From Pseudozyma flocculosa PF-1 (Eukaryota; Basidiomycota; Ustilaginomycetes; Ustilaginales; Ustilaginaceae): 64,000 bases of DNA. Shown one piece after another: positions 41,077-51,643 of this stretch. Below the pieces are notes generated by a model. The model was not told where the DNA came from. It was given only the letters and a program-made list of their open reading frames with translations, and searched no databases. The translations under genes were made by a program, and so were the position numbers. Where the stretch lies: contig NW_006920878.1 of NCBI RefSeq assembly GCF_000417875.1, positions 297,279 through 361,278 of the forward strand. The letters are read 5' to 3'. The stretch's first letter is position 1, and the number at the start of each line of letters is the position of its first letter.

Positions 41077-41892
41077 GTTGAGATGGTGGCCGTGGTGCGT
41101 GCCAGAGGCTGACAAGGTTCCCTATGCTTCCCTGTTGCCTGCGTCATTGCCGCAGACGACAGCTTGCTCGCTGTAGACGCTTGCGGAGGCAGCCGTGTGG
41201 CCGCCGGTGGTGATGGATCTCGGTGGTCTCGGAAGGAGTGGTGGTGGTGGCAAAGGGCAGTTGGACAAGATTGACAGCGTGGCCGAGGTTGTTTAATGTG
41301 GAGCGGCCACAGGGCCCGCTGTTTTGGTTGTCTCGTGCGATAGCTCCTGTGCGGTGGGGGGTGGACGGCATGTTGGAGCTCTCGGACGAGCGTCCAGCCA
41401 AGCGATCCGGGCTGCCCGACAGCGCGAGCAGAAGCAGGGGCCGACGCCGCGGCCGCCGTCGGGCGCTCCGAGTCTGTCCGAGCCAGGCTCTGAGCCTTCG
41501 AGCTTCTGGAAGAAACGGACGCACGGCGGGCCGACCGATCCCAAAATTTCCGGTCGGCGGCGGGCGGGCGCGGGCAAAAGGGCACGTCACCACCCCATGG
41601 ACCTCGGACCTCTCTGGACTCGACTCTGCGACCTGCGACCGGCTGGCCCGCGATCCGGTTGACCAAGGCCCAGCCCAGCCCAGGCCAGGCCAGGCCAGGT
41701 CAGCCCAACGAGGGGCGGGGAGTGGAGTTGACGGTTCGGATCGGATGGTTCCAACCGTGGTGGTGTCCTGGTTGAGCCTGCTCGGCCTGACTTTCCTTCT
41801 TCCACCATCTTCGACCCCTCTTATCTGCCCTCGACCCGCTCCCACGCCCTACCACTTGCCGTAGCCTTCCTCTCTTTTCCGCCGCAGCAAAC
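41077..41892. promoter_or_regulatory. Divergent promoter region of ESS2 and fumarase
   Basis: About 815 bases. It contains a 7-bp inverted repeat (41531-41537 and 41551-41557) around an AAAATTT core, and a GGCCA tract at 41666-41700. No gene supported. Confidence 0.5.
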
Positions 41893-43051
41893 ATGGTCGC
41901 TCGTTCTATCGCCATGAGGACCCTGGCCCGGGTGAGTGTGGGCAGCAGTCCGCTGAGGCGGCCAAGGGTGGCGGCTTCGAAGTCTACGCAGGTCGCAGCC
42001 GCTTCCGAGGCGATGAATATATGGCGGCGCCGTCGTCCTTGGGTCTGGCGGGTGGAGCGATAGAGTGCGGCTGGAAGGAGCCGTCGGCTGTTGCCGTCGT
42101 GGGCGGCTCGGTCCCGAGACTAGCCGAGCGCCCACGACGAGGCCAAACCCCCGGCCTGCCTTCGAGATGTGATGCGAGGTCAGAAGCCAGGGGGAGGGAT
42201 GCTTGCCGCCGCTGTCGCACTTCTGCCGCCGTGGCTCCTCTGCCCGCTCGTCTCCCTGTGTCGCTGTGTCGCAGGGGCGGCCTCAGCCTCTTTGGACCCT
42301 GGCAGCGTAGGCTGTCGCCGGCGCACGGCCATTCCAGCCGACTCGTGCTCCTCTCCAAGCCCAAGCCCAACGCCGCCTCCCCGCCTACCCGCCTTGACCA
42401 TCGACCTTCATCGCCTCAACCCTGCTCGACCGTACCTTTGCAAGCCTTCTCCGCTGACCCGTTCCCACCGCCTCTCTTCGCTTTGATCTCATCGTCGCAC
42501 GCCTGCGCGCCTCTTGTCTTTGTCGCAACCAGGGATCCTCGTCGGTCCGTGCTGCCCCGCGCCTCGCCATTGCCAGCGCTGCCCCCGTTGCGCGCCGCGG
42601 TTTCGCCTCCACTTCCATCATGGTGAGCACCCGCCAATCTCGGTCTCGTTCCAGCCAGGCTCCCATGGTCGCGATCGTCCGGGGAACCTCTCTGCTGACC
42701 AACTGTCTCGACCGCCCTGTGCACCTCGGCCTTGCTCCCGCACCCCGTCAGGCCGACGCCAAGTTCCGCTCCGAGAAGGACACCTTTGGCCCTCTGCAGG
42801 TCCCCGCCGACCGATACTGGGGCGCACAGACTCAGAGGTCCCTGCAGAACTTTGACATTGGCGGTCCCCAGGAGCGCATGCCCGCACCCCTGATTGAGGC
42901 TTTTGGCGTGCTCAAGAGGGCCGCCGCCACCGTCAACAAGCAGTTTGGCCTCGACGCCAAGGTGGCCGACGCAATCTGCCAGGCCGCCGACGAGGTCATT
43001 GCCGGCAAGCTCCACTCGCACTTCCCCCTCGTCGTCTTCCAGACCGGCTCG

Positions 43052-43087
<36 letters not shown>

Positions 43088-44435
43088 TCTAACCGCGCCA
43101 TCGAGATCCTCGGCGGCGAGCTGGGGTCCAAGAAGCCCGTCCACCCCAACGACCACGTCAACATGAGCCAGTCGTCCAACGACACCTTCCCCACGGCCAT
43201 GCACGTCGCCTCAGTCACCGAGATCACGCGCTCGCTGCTGCCGGCCCTCGAGGAGCTGCGCGTCGCCCTCGACGCCAAGCGCGCCGAGTTTGACGACATC
43301 ATCAAGATCGGACGCACCCACCTCCAGGACGCCACGCCCCTCACGCTGGGCCAGGAGTTCAGCGGCTACGTCAAGCAGGTCGAGAACGGCATCGAGCGCG
43401 TCAAGGCCGTCATCCCAAGGCTGAGCATGCTCGCCCAGGGCGGCACCGCCGTCGGCACGGGCCTCAACACCTACAAGGGCTTCGACGTGGCCGTGGCCAA
43501 GGAGATCTCCAACATCACCGGTCTCCACTTTGAGACGGCGCCCAACAAGTTTGAGGCCCTCGCCGCCCACGACGCCATTGTCGAGGCGTCGGGTGCGCTC
43601 AACACGGTGGCCGTGTCGTTCATGAAGATTGCCAACGACATCCGCTACCTCGGCTCAGGCCCGCGCTGCGGCCTGGGCGAGCTGAGCCTGCCGGAGAACG
43701 AGCCGGGTTCGTCGATCATGCCGGGCAAGGTCAACCCGACGCAGTGCGAGGCACTCACCATGGTCGCCGCCCAGGTCATGGGCAACAACACGACCATCTC
43801 GGTCGCCGGCTCGTACGGCCAGTTTGAGCTCAACGTCTTCAAGCCGGTGCTAATCAAGAACCTGCTGCAGAGCATCCGCCTCCTCGCCGACGGCGCGCGC
43901 TCCTTTACCAAGAACTGCGTCGTGGGCATCGAGGCCAACCGCGACACGATCAAGAAGATCCTTAACGAGTCGCTCATGCTCGCCACCATCCTCAACAGCC
44001 ACCTCGGCTACGACAGTGCGTCGTCGCGATCTCTCTCACTTGCCTTCGTGATGATGTGCACGTCGCTGACCATTTTGCCCCACGTCCTGCCCGTCCTCTG
44101 ATCTTCCTCCTTGCTCCCGCACATCTCCCGACTCGGATAGACGTCGCCGCCGCGGCCAAGAAGGCGCACAAGGAGGGCACCAAGCTGGTCGACGCCACGG
44201 TCGAGCTCGGCTTCCTGACGCGCGAGGAGTTCGAGAAGATCGTCAGGCCCGAGTTTATGCTGGTGAGTCGAGTTTACAGCAGGCAGGGCAGGGGTGGGCC
44301 GGAGCCTGGGAGACACCTCGAGTTTGGCACAGCCATCATTCTGACACCTTGGACCGCTCTTCCCGTTTCTGATTCGCTCTCTTCTTGCCGACCTCTTCTT
44401 GACAGGGCCCTGACGACTACCCCAAGAAGAAGTAG
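41893..44435 (+). CDS. FUM1: Fumarate hydratase, class II, five exons
   Basis: Interconverts fumarate and malate in the TCA cycle and in the cytosol. Exons 41893-41931, 42533-42622, 42752-44015, 44141-44262 and 44406-44435 join in phase to 514 residues. Exons 1-2 encode a 43-residue Arg/Ser/Ala-rich presequence (RRGFASTS before the cleavage region). The enzyme core starts [10 protein letters not shown] and shows [27 protein letters not shown], the [15 protein letters not shown] site and the fumarase signature [13 protein letters not shown]. The final codon of exon 2 is ATG, so a second start would give the cytosolic form directly. Intron 2 (42623-42751) is 129 bases, in frame and stop-free. 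The last exon has only nine codons plus the stop. Confidence 0.96.
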
Positions 44436-44701
44436 GCGGGCGGTCCACGTGGACGGCGGCGCGGAGGCGGAGAGGGACGCTTCCCCTCTGCGCTTCGTGG
44501 CAGTGGCGACCTATAGATGCTCCTCGAAAATCCGTAATCGCAAATCGAGTCCAGACAGCTCAAGCCCAGTCTGACTGAAGGCGTGCCGGGCTGTGTGCCC
44601 ATTTGGCTATGCATTGCTCTCGAAGCAAGTCCCTAAGAGTGGGAGGCAGCAAAAACGGGGTGGTAGGAGCGCCCCTGCATGGCTTGCCGGTATCGACCTC
44701 G

Positions 44702-47573
44702 CTACAGGTTGGCCGACTCTCTGTGGCCGCGTCTATTTCTACGAAACTCTACAACCTCTGGAAGGCCGATGGAGACGAGGCCGAGGATGCGCGAAGCGAC
44801 GCTCTGTTCTCTCCTATCCTTTCCCTCTCTCCTAAAGTGGCCGAGGTGCTGGATGAGGTCGTACAACTTGCCCTGATCCTCGTCGTCGCCGTCGGCATCG
44901 GCACTCGCATGCGGCGCGTGTCCACGCTGCTGCTGCTGCTGGTGCTCTTGCGCTTTTCTAACCTGCTCATCGTGCGGTGCCGTTGCCGGTGCCGGTGCCG
45001 GTGGCGGGTACCAATCCGGGTTGATGGCGATGACGTCGACGACTTTTTTGCCGGGACGCGGCGTCGACTTGTCGCGCAGCAGCACGCCCATTTCCTGGAA
45101 ACGCGAAAAGGCCTGGGAGAGGACGGCGGCATTGATGCTCTCCAGGTAGGCCAGCTGGCCCTGGGCGTAGAGCGTCTTGCCAATCTGCTGCGCGTGCTTC
45201 GTGTGCGCACTCAGGTTGTAGTACGCAATCGATCCCGTTCCGGCTGACGAGGAGGGGAGGAGAGAGAGGAGCGTCACTGCCGCTAGCCAATAGCCCTGTG
45301 GGTTCGATCGGTCGCGTTGCAGAGCGTGTGCCCAAGAGATGAGGCAGAGTGAAGATAGGGAGAGGAGAGACCCGTGCGTCAGTGACTCGTGCAAGAACGG
45401 GATTTGCAGACAAAGGCCGACGACAGCGCGGGCGGCCGAGGTCAGAACGCACCTCGATAAACGGCCAGATGAGGAAGAGGAAGCTGTCAAAGTTCTCGCG
45501 CCCAATTTCTCGCTCCTTCATGCTGATCTCGATTGTCTCCTCGCCCTCGCTTTCACCCTCGACGCCCGGCCGGTTGAGCTGGAGGATGCCGTCGGCGACC
45601 ATGCCCTCGATGGTCTTGTCGACGTTGCCCTCGAGGGTGTCGGTTCCAAAGACGAACTCGTTGCGCAGCACCGACGAGATGAAGCTGCACTCGCGCAGCA
45701 GCTCGGACCTCGTCATGCGCTGCATGGGCGCCGTGCCGCCCTGCTTGACCTTGGTGTAGAGCGCCGCCGAGGCGAGCGCCTCGCTGACAAAAATGTGGAT
45801 GACCTGGTTGCGGTAGAAGCTCAGCTCGAAGCGCTTCTCAGGCAGGAAGGTGGGCTCGAGCACGTCCTTTTGCTCGGTGATGAGGCCCTTCATGACGGTC
45901 GACGTGGTGCGGTCCACAACCTCGGCCGTCGTCATGGTGCCAAAGTCGGCCACCTTGTACCCCTTGAGCGTGATGGCGTCCTTGAGCCAGTCGACGCGCC
46001 GGATCAGCTCCGAGCGCGCCACGCCGCGCCCACGCAGCGTCAGGATGACGGTGCCCACCAGCGCCGCCGGCATCACGACGGCCACCTTGTTGATGTCGGC
46101 CAGCACCCGGTACCCGAGCGCGCGCAGAAGCAGCACCTTGTGCTGCTCGCTGTTGCGGATGTCGAGCTCGACCTTGGTGTCGTCCGGCCCGGGCGCGGCG
46201 CGGCGCGCCTTTTGCTCCTCGATGAAGCCCTGGAGCGACCAGGGCGTGTCGAAGCGGATATCGATGCGGCCCATCTTGAGCTGCAGCAGCGACGAGCTGC
46301 CGCTCAGCAGGCCCAGCAGCGACTCGGACTCCTTGGGCTTGCCAAGCAGCTCCGAGACGTAAGTCTCCGACTCAATGACCGAGTCGTACTGCAGGCTCAC
46401 GGGGCAGACCCACACGTCGTCGGTGCGGCCCGCCAGCAGGCCCTCGACGACGTACTTGAGAATGCCCAGCTTGGGCGGAAGCAGCTTGCCCGTGCGCGAC
46501 CGGGTGCCTTCGATGAAGCACTCGAGGTTGCGCCCGTTTGCCAGGATATTTTCGATGTACTCCTTGATCACGATCGGGTAGAGCTGGTCGCCGGCAAACG
46601 AGCGCCGGATGAAAAAGCCGCCGCCGCCGCGCAGGATGTTTCCGACGACGGGCAGATCGAGGTTCTCGCCGGCGACGATGTGGGGCAGCGCGATGCCAAG
46701 GCGGTACATGAGCCAGGAGACGGTGAGGTAGTCGATGTGCGACTTGTGGCACGGCAGAAAGATGATGCTCTGCTTGCGCTCAGCGGCGTAGGCGGCCACC
46801 CTGCGCAGCTCGAGGACCTGGGGCACGCTGATGTGGATGCCCTGGTGGTACATTCGGGCGAGGACGTTGTTGACGCTGGCGGCAAAGGCCTTTAGGAAGC
46901 GGAGCGAGTCGATGCGCGCCACCGACTTGACGAGGATGTGGTGGGCGACGTCGCGCAGCTGGCCCTCCATCTCGCGCTGTTTGCGCTGCTTGAAGACGGC
47001 AAGCGACTTTTGCGCCTTTGTGGGCCCCGAGGGCGGCATGGGCCCGGTGTCGGGGAAGAGGGCGTCGATGCGGAGCGCGGCGAGGCGGCGGATGCGCTCC
47101 TGGACTTGGTCGCTGGCGAGTACGGCACGGATGGTCTCGTCGGACATGCCCGGGTAGAGGATGGGCGCCCCAATGTAGTTGGAGTAGCCGCGCCAGCCGG
47201 TGCCCTGGCCGTAGGCGACAAACTGCTGGAGAAACTCAAAGGGCGACTCGCGGAAGTGGGCCTTGTAGGCGGCCACGACGTTGAGGTCGCCCAGCTTGGT
47301 CTCCGCCGAGGTGAGGATACCGGAGCGATCTGCGAGGTGACGGTCCTTTGGATAGGGAGATCCGAGGTCGCCAAGTTGCGAGGCCAGCTGGCCCGTCGAG
47401 AGGCTGTGGCTGGGCAGCGAAGACTGGGCGGGTGGCAGGGACTGGGTGCCTGTGGGCTCGTCGGTCGTGCGGGGTGAGGGCTGTACGCGATTGTGGCGGC
47501 TAGTGCTGCTGCGCCTTCGCTGGTGGCCAGTCTTGCGGCCGGATCCGCCGGCATCAGCGTCGTCGGACGCCAT
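44702..47573 (-). CDS. PlsB-type glycerol-3-phosphate / DHAP acyltransferase, two exons
   Basis: Transfers a fatty acyl group to glycerol-3-phosphate or dihydroxyacetone phosphate, starting phospholipid, triacylglycerol or ether-lipid synthesis. Exon 1 47573-45453, intron 45452-45296 (GTGCGT...CAG), exon 2 45295-44702; 904 residues in phase. All four acyltransferase blocks are present: HKSHID (HX4D, about residue 275), GGFFIRRSF, FIEGTRSRTGK (about 352-362) and PVSLQYD. The order and spacing resemble PlsB/GNPAT rather than the PlsC-like yeast Gat1/Sct1. The N-terminus is disordered and basic. The C-terminus ends in a Gln/Arg-rich tail. Substrate choice (G3P versus DHAP) and organelle cannot be read from sequence. 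A frame continues upstream through the assembly gap, but the ATG at 47573 is the best start. Confidence 0.9.
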
Positions 47574-47597
47574 TGCGAGGAGGCTACGGTTGCGGCC

Positions 47598-47612
47598 GGG
47601 GGGGGGGGGGGG
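47598..47612. repeat. G15 homopolymer
   Basis: Fifteen G in a row about 25 bases upstream of the acyltransferase start codon (a C run on the coding strand). Confidence 0.9.
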
Positions 47613-47796
47613 ATCGGTGGTGGGAGGCGTGAGAAGGGGGAGGTGCTGGACCTGCCGCGTTCGTTCTCGATACTGGTGAAAGGGAAACCAANNNNNNNNN
47701 NNNNNNNNNNNATCGGTGGTGGGAGGCGTGAAGAAAGGGGGGAAGGGTGCTGGACCTGCCGCGTTCGTTCTCGATACTGGTGAAAGGGAAACCAAG
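47613..47796. repeat. About 80-bp direct repeat flanking a 20-N assembly gap
   Basis: Copy 1 (47613-47691) and copy 2 (47712-about 47796) share ATCGGTGGTGGGAGGCGTGA and a long identical 3' part, and differ by a few bases in a purine tract. The Ns (47692-47711) lie exactly between them. Confidence 0.9.
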
Positions 47797-48440
47797 AGCG
47801 CCGTACCCGGTTGCCCCGTTCGTTGAGGGTATCCTGGCGAGCCGACGGTGCTGCGGCAGGGAGCGGAGGATGGTGATGGAAGGAAGGGCAGAAGACGAGG
47901 GAGGGGGTGAGGGCGAGGGAGGCCTGGTGGGGCATGGCACACCGCCCGCCCGCGTCCCCCGCCCCAAAAAGCCAGCGGGCGCGTGCGTTGGACGGCTTTC
48001 AGCGGCCACCGCCTGCTCGTCCAAAAAGCCCAAACGGCGGGCCAACCGAAGGCCTGGCCAAAATTGCGGGGTAGCCGAATCACAAACGAGCGTCATTCGT
48101 CGACCGAGCGAGCGAACGGCACCTCTTTCTCCCTCGCGACCCGACCTGCCGCCTCGCAAGCTGACCTCTTTTTCGCAGCCATGGTCGTCATCGACTATCG
48201 CCAAACCGGCAGGGATGTGTGTGCAATTCCATCAGAATGTAGAGCGTGCGGCGTGAGAGGGCGTTTGCAGAGAGCGACAGAGCGACAGAGGAGAGAGCGG
48301 AGCACCACGAGTGGGCAAGAAAACGAGGGCAGGCGGGATGAAAGACGCCCAGCGGGCGCGACGTGGCCGATTATCGGCGGCCGCCAGTGACGCGGACAAA
48401 GATGCGGAAGAGCGACACCTGCGGTTCAAGCAAGAGCAGG

Positions 48441-50828
48441 TCAGCGGAGCAAGGGGGGAAAGAAGTCGAGGTCAGCAAACCACCCCATGATGCACCGCCG
48501 CAACAACACCTGCAGCAGCCACGCTCCTGCACTCACCGTCAAGACGATCAGGTATGCCAGCAGACTGACAAACACCAGCCCAATCAGCGCGCCCTGCAGC
48601 CGGCAGAGGTAGGGCTTCTTGGACATGTCGAGCAGCGGCTGCGGGTCCCGGTTGTTGGACCCTCCAAATGGGTTGCCGAAGCTGACGCACACCAGCGTCG
48701 ACGTAAAGTAGTTGTCGAACGCCAGCGACAGCTCGGCCGACCAGAAGCAGATAAAGATGAGCTCAATGATCGTGTAGAAGAGCTTGGACTGCACCGTCCA
48801 GAGCCCAATCGGGCGGCCAAAGTACTCGATCCAGATCTGGAACGCAATGTGGACCAGCGTCAGCGGCGCAAAGACGATGGCCACCACGGGCGACGAGCCC
48901 ACGGCGTCCGTCGCCTGCTGCTCGTGCAGCGTCTGGAACAGCTCAATGGCCACCGCCAGCGTCGCCGTCGTGAAGCTGATGTTGAGGAAGCGGAAGAGCA
49001 GCGGGACGAAGGGGTTGTGGATGAGGAAGTTCTTCCACCACTCGAGCCACGCACGCCGCCGCCGCCGCGACGACCGCCCCGTGTCGGTGCGCGGAAAGTA
49101 TCCCGTGCCGTTGGGCCGGAAGCGGTACCCGTCGATCTCGATCGAGTGGCCGCCGCCGCGCTCCTCTGGCTTCCACGGCGACGCCCAGCCTGGCGTGGCG
49201 GGCTGGTGCACCGTGTAGACGTCCGGGTGCTCCATCCGCGCCTTGAACGACATGGTCGGGTACTCTTTCTCGTCGAGCTGCTGCTGCTGCTGCCGCTGCT
49301 GGTTCTGCTGCTTCTCGAGATCGACGTCGCTATTCTGATGCCCGTCTTGGTCGCCGTCGCTGTTGCCGTCGTCGTCGCTGTACCGCTTCGGCTGTCGCTG
49401 TTGCTGGTGCTGCTGCTGCTGGTCGCCGGGCCTCTGGCCTTCGCCGCTGGGTGTGAGGGTGCGCTCGGCCGACTGCGACGAGTGTCGCTTCTCAAAGTAC
49501 GAGGGACGCTGGCCGCCGTGCCTCCAATTGAGCAGCCCGCTCTCGCCCAGTCCCGCGGCTGCCCCGGCGCCCGAATTGGCGGCGAGACCGTCGTCAAAGA
49601 ACCTGCCCCTCCGCCCGCCGTCGTCGTCGCCGTCGTCGGACTCGTAGTCGCTTCCCACCGAGTCCTCGCGCGACGAGTTGGTGCGCTTCTTTTTGGGCGG
49701 CTTGGCCTTGGGCCCCGAGCCGGAGCGCTGAGGCGTTGGTTTCCCCCTGGCTGTGTCCTTGTCCGCAGTAGTGCCGTGGGCGGGAGGAGCGGCAGCACCG
49801 TTGGCCTCTGCGTTTTCCTTGAGGCGCTGGTGGTGGAACGACATCTTGAGGTGATGCTCATGCAGGCGAGTGCGGTACTTTTGCGGCAGGGTGAAGGTCC
49901 ACCAGCGTTCGGGCGAGTCGAGCGCAGCCTCGCCGGGCTCCTCGGTGATGGTATGCGTGGCGGTGCCGGGTGCGCTGGGCCAGGTATTTGTGGCCTCGGC
50001 GGTGGCCCCGTCGGTGGGTTCGTGTGCTGGCTCTGGACTGGGCGCCGTGACGGCCTGGCCGCTGGCATCGAGGCGGGGTGCGGGCTTCGTGGTAGGCGAA
50101 GGGGCGAGGGCGCGATCTGCGGTGGCATTGCTGGCGCTGTTGATGCTGCTGCCGCCGTTTGCGTTGTTGCGCGATGCGGTGGTCGAGGTGATGTTGCTCG
50201 AAGTGGGCGAGAGGGGTGGGCTAGGGGATTCGTCTCTGGCCCACGAGGGGATGGTGACGACTGGCCTGTTCCAGCCCCTTGTCGACGAGGCCCTGTACGA
50301 GGAGCCGGGGCTGGGGTTGGCTAGCCTGTTGATCCTGCTGCTGGGGTTCATCCTGGGCGACGTGGTGCGGGTGTTGTTGGACTCTGTGGACGGGCGTACG
50401 GTCGAGGCCGAGGATGCGCCGTTTTCCCTGCGCTGCTGCTGCTGCTGGCGCTGAGAGCGCGTGCGCTGTGATGATGGCGAGCGGAGGTGTTCGAAGCCGG
50501 GAGCGCCAAGGGAGACGGAGGCCACCTTGGGTGAGCTGGTGGGTGGTGTTTGTGCCGAGGGCGGGTGGTCGCTGTTGGAGTGACCGTTTGAGCTCGATAG
50601 GCGTTCGCGGTGGAGGGAAGGGCTTGCGAGGAGGCTCTGTTCGTCGAACTGGACCGAAGGGAGTGCCGAGGTGCTGGCGCGCGCGGTGGAAGATGAAGCA
50701 GAGGAGGCGGGAAGATGTGCGCTGTTGCGGAGGGCGGACGGGGGTGGTGAGAGCGAGGGATGTGTGGTGTCTGCTGGTAGCGGTGGCTGCGGCTGCTGCT
50801 GCGCGGGTAATGGTGATGCGTGCGACAT
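48441..50828 (-). CDS. Multi-pass membrane protein, Srf1-like (regulator of phospholipase D)
   Basis: A 795-residue protein in two parts. Residues 1-610 are disordered, rich in Ser/Pro/Gln, with CAG-type glutamine runs and an acidic DYESDDGDDDGG patch. The C-terminal about 185 residues start at RAWLEWWKNFLIHNPFVPLLFRFLN and hold about four hydrophobic segments, including FTTATLAVAIELF, VVAIVFAPLTLVHIAFQIWI, LFYTIIELIFICFW and ALIGLVFVSLLAYLIVLTV. This plan, with WWTFTLPQKYRTRL and GWASPWKPEE motifs before the membrane part, fits the fungal Srf1 family linked to phospholipase D regulation. I am fairly but not fully sure. The frame opens earlier at a TTG; ATG 50828 is used. Confidence 0.6.
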   Translation of the reverse strand: MSHASPLPAQQQPQPPLPADTTHPSLSPPPSALRNSAHLPASSASSSTARASTSALPSVQFDEQSLLASPSLHRERLSSSNGHSNSDHPPSAQTPPTSSPKVASVSLGAPGFEHLRSPSSQRTRSQRQQQQQRRENGASSASTVRPSTESNNTRTTSPRMNPSSRINRLANPSPGSSYRASSTRGWNRPVVTIPSWARDESPSPPLSPTSSNITSTTASRNNANGGSSINSASNATADRALAPSPTTKPAPRLDASGQAVTAPSPEPAHEPTDGATAEATNTWPSAPGTATHTITEEPGEAALDSPERWWTFTLPQKYRTRLHEHHLKMSFHHQRLKENAEANGAAAPPAHGTTADKDTARGKPTPQRSGSGPKAKPPKKKRTNSSREDSVGSDYESDDGDDDGGRRGRFFDDGLAANSGAGAAAGLGESGLLNWRHGGQRPSYFEKRHSSQSAERTLTPSGEGQRPGDQQQQHQQQRQPKRYSDDDGNSDGDQDGHQNSDVDLEKQQNQQRQQQQQLDEKEYPTMSFKARMEHPDVYTVHQPATPGWASPWKPEERGGGHSIEIDGYRFRPNGTGYFPRTDTGRSSRRRRRAWLEWWKNFLIHNPFVPLLFRFLNISFTTATLAVAIELFQTLHEQQATDAVGSSPVVAIVFAPLTLVHIAFQIWIEYFGRPIGLWTVQSKLFYTIIELIFICFWSAELSLAFDNYFTSTLVCVSFGNPFGGSNNRDPQPLLDMSKKPYLCRLQGALIGLVFVSLLAYLIVLTVSAGAWLLQVLLRRCIMGWFADLDFFPPLLR

Positions 50829-51643
50829 TGCTGGCGCGCGATCTGAATTGGTCGAGGTGAGGAGCAAGGACGTGGGCGATGCAAGCCGGCGGATGTGTTT
50901 TTCTCGTCGTTGCCAGGAGGTGGTGGGGAGGGCAAGGGGTGCAGTGCGAGTCTGGCGTTGGATGGGCGGGGTGTTGCGTGCGAGGGCGATGTGAGCGCAG
51001 TGGCAGCAGTGACAGTGGTGGCAGGTAAGTCCCTCGACGGTGTTGGTAGAGAGAGGCTGGGCTTGGCGGGGAGGATGGTGGTGGTGATAGTGACGAGGTG
51101 ATGGTGACGATGGCGAAGGCGGGGCGGGGCGGGGGCAAGGCCGGCGTACGTGTACGTATTCCCTCTAGCCTGCTGTACCGGTGGCAGCCTATGACGGTGG
51201 TGTCGGTTGGGCTGGCGGCCCTGCGCTGCCTGCCAGCTGGTTGGAAGCGAGGGGCGAGATGCAGGCCTGCTTTTTTCCAGTGTGCTTGGCGCAGAGAAGC
51301 CCCGTCTTAGCTTGCTGGGCTGTCGGTCTTGCTTGGCCTCGAGGCTCGAGGCAGGCAGGCCTGGACCCCGACAGCCAACGCGCCGCCTGCCTGCCCCGTC
51401 TGGCGTGCCTCGAGGTTGGTGGCCGGGGGGGTCCAAATTTGGGAATCCAGCCAGCAGGCCAGCCAGGCCAGGCCAGGCTTGGCTTCTGCTTTTCGGAGCG
51501 CGTCACTTTTCCGCGTTCCGCGCTCGACAGCTTTGTCCGTCGGACGGCAATTTTGGATCTTCCAGACGCCGCTTCTTGGTGCCCTCGATCTTGTGGTCCT
51601 CCGCTCCTTCCTCCCGCAGTCGACCCTGCCTCTGGACTGGACC
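50829..51643. promoter_or_regulatory. Divergent promoter region (Srf1-like gene and TRM44)
   Basis: About 815 bases. It holds a GGCCA tract (51451-51480) and AT-rich cores (CAAATTTGGG near 51434 and CAATTTTGGA near 51548). No gene supported. Confidence 0.5.

Larger units (their letters stand above)
47574..48440. other. Spacer with assembly gap and local duplication
   Basis: Between the acyltransferase start and the next gene's end. It contains a G15 run, two copies of an about 80-bp segment and a 20-base N gap. The frames that cross the Ns are not trustworthy. The rest should be the acyltransferase promoter and shows no gene. Confidence 0.6.

Noticed and set aside
45339..46895. 518-codon plus-strand open frame
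   Set aside because: Antisense of the acyltransferase exon 1; no domain and it ends with the coding gene's own bias.
47584..48204. Minus-strand frames running through the N gap
   Set aside because: They contain unknown bases and duplicated sequence; the acyltransferase family start lies at 47573.
48363..50324. 653-codon plus-strand open frame
   Set aside because: Antisense shadow of the Srf1-like gene; its Arg/Leu-rich content mirrors Gln/Ser codons on the other strand.
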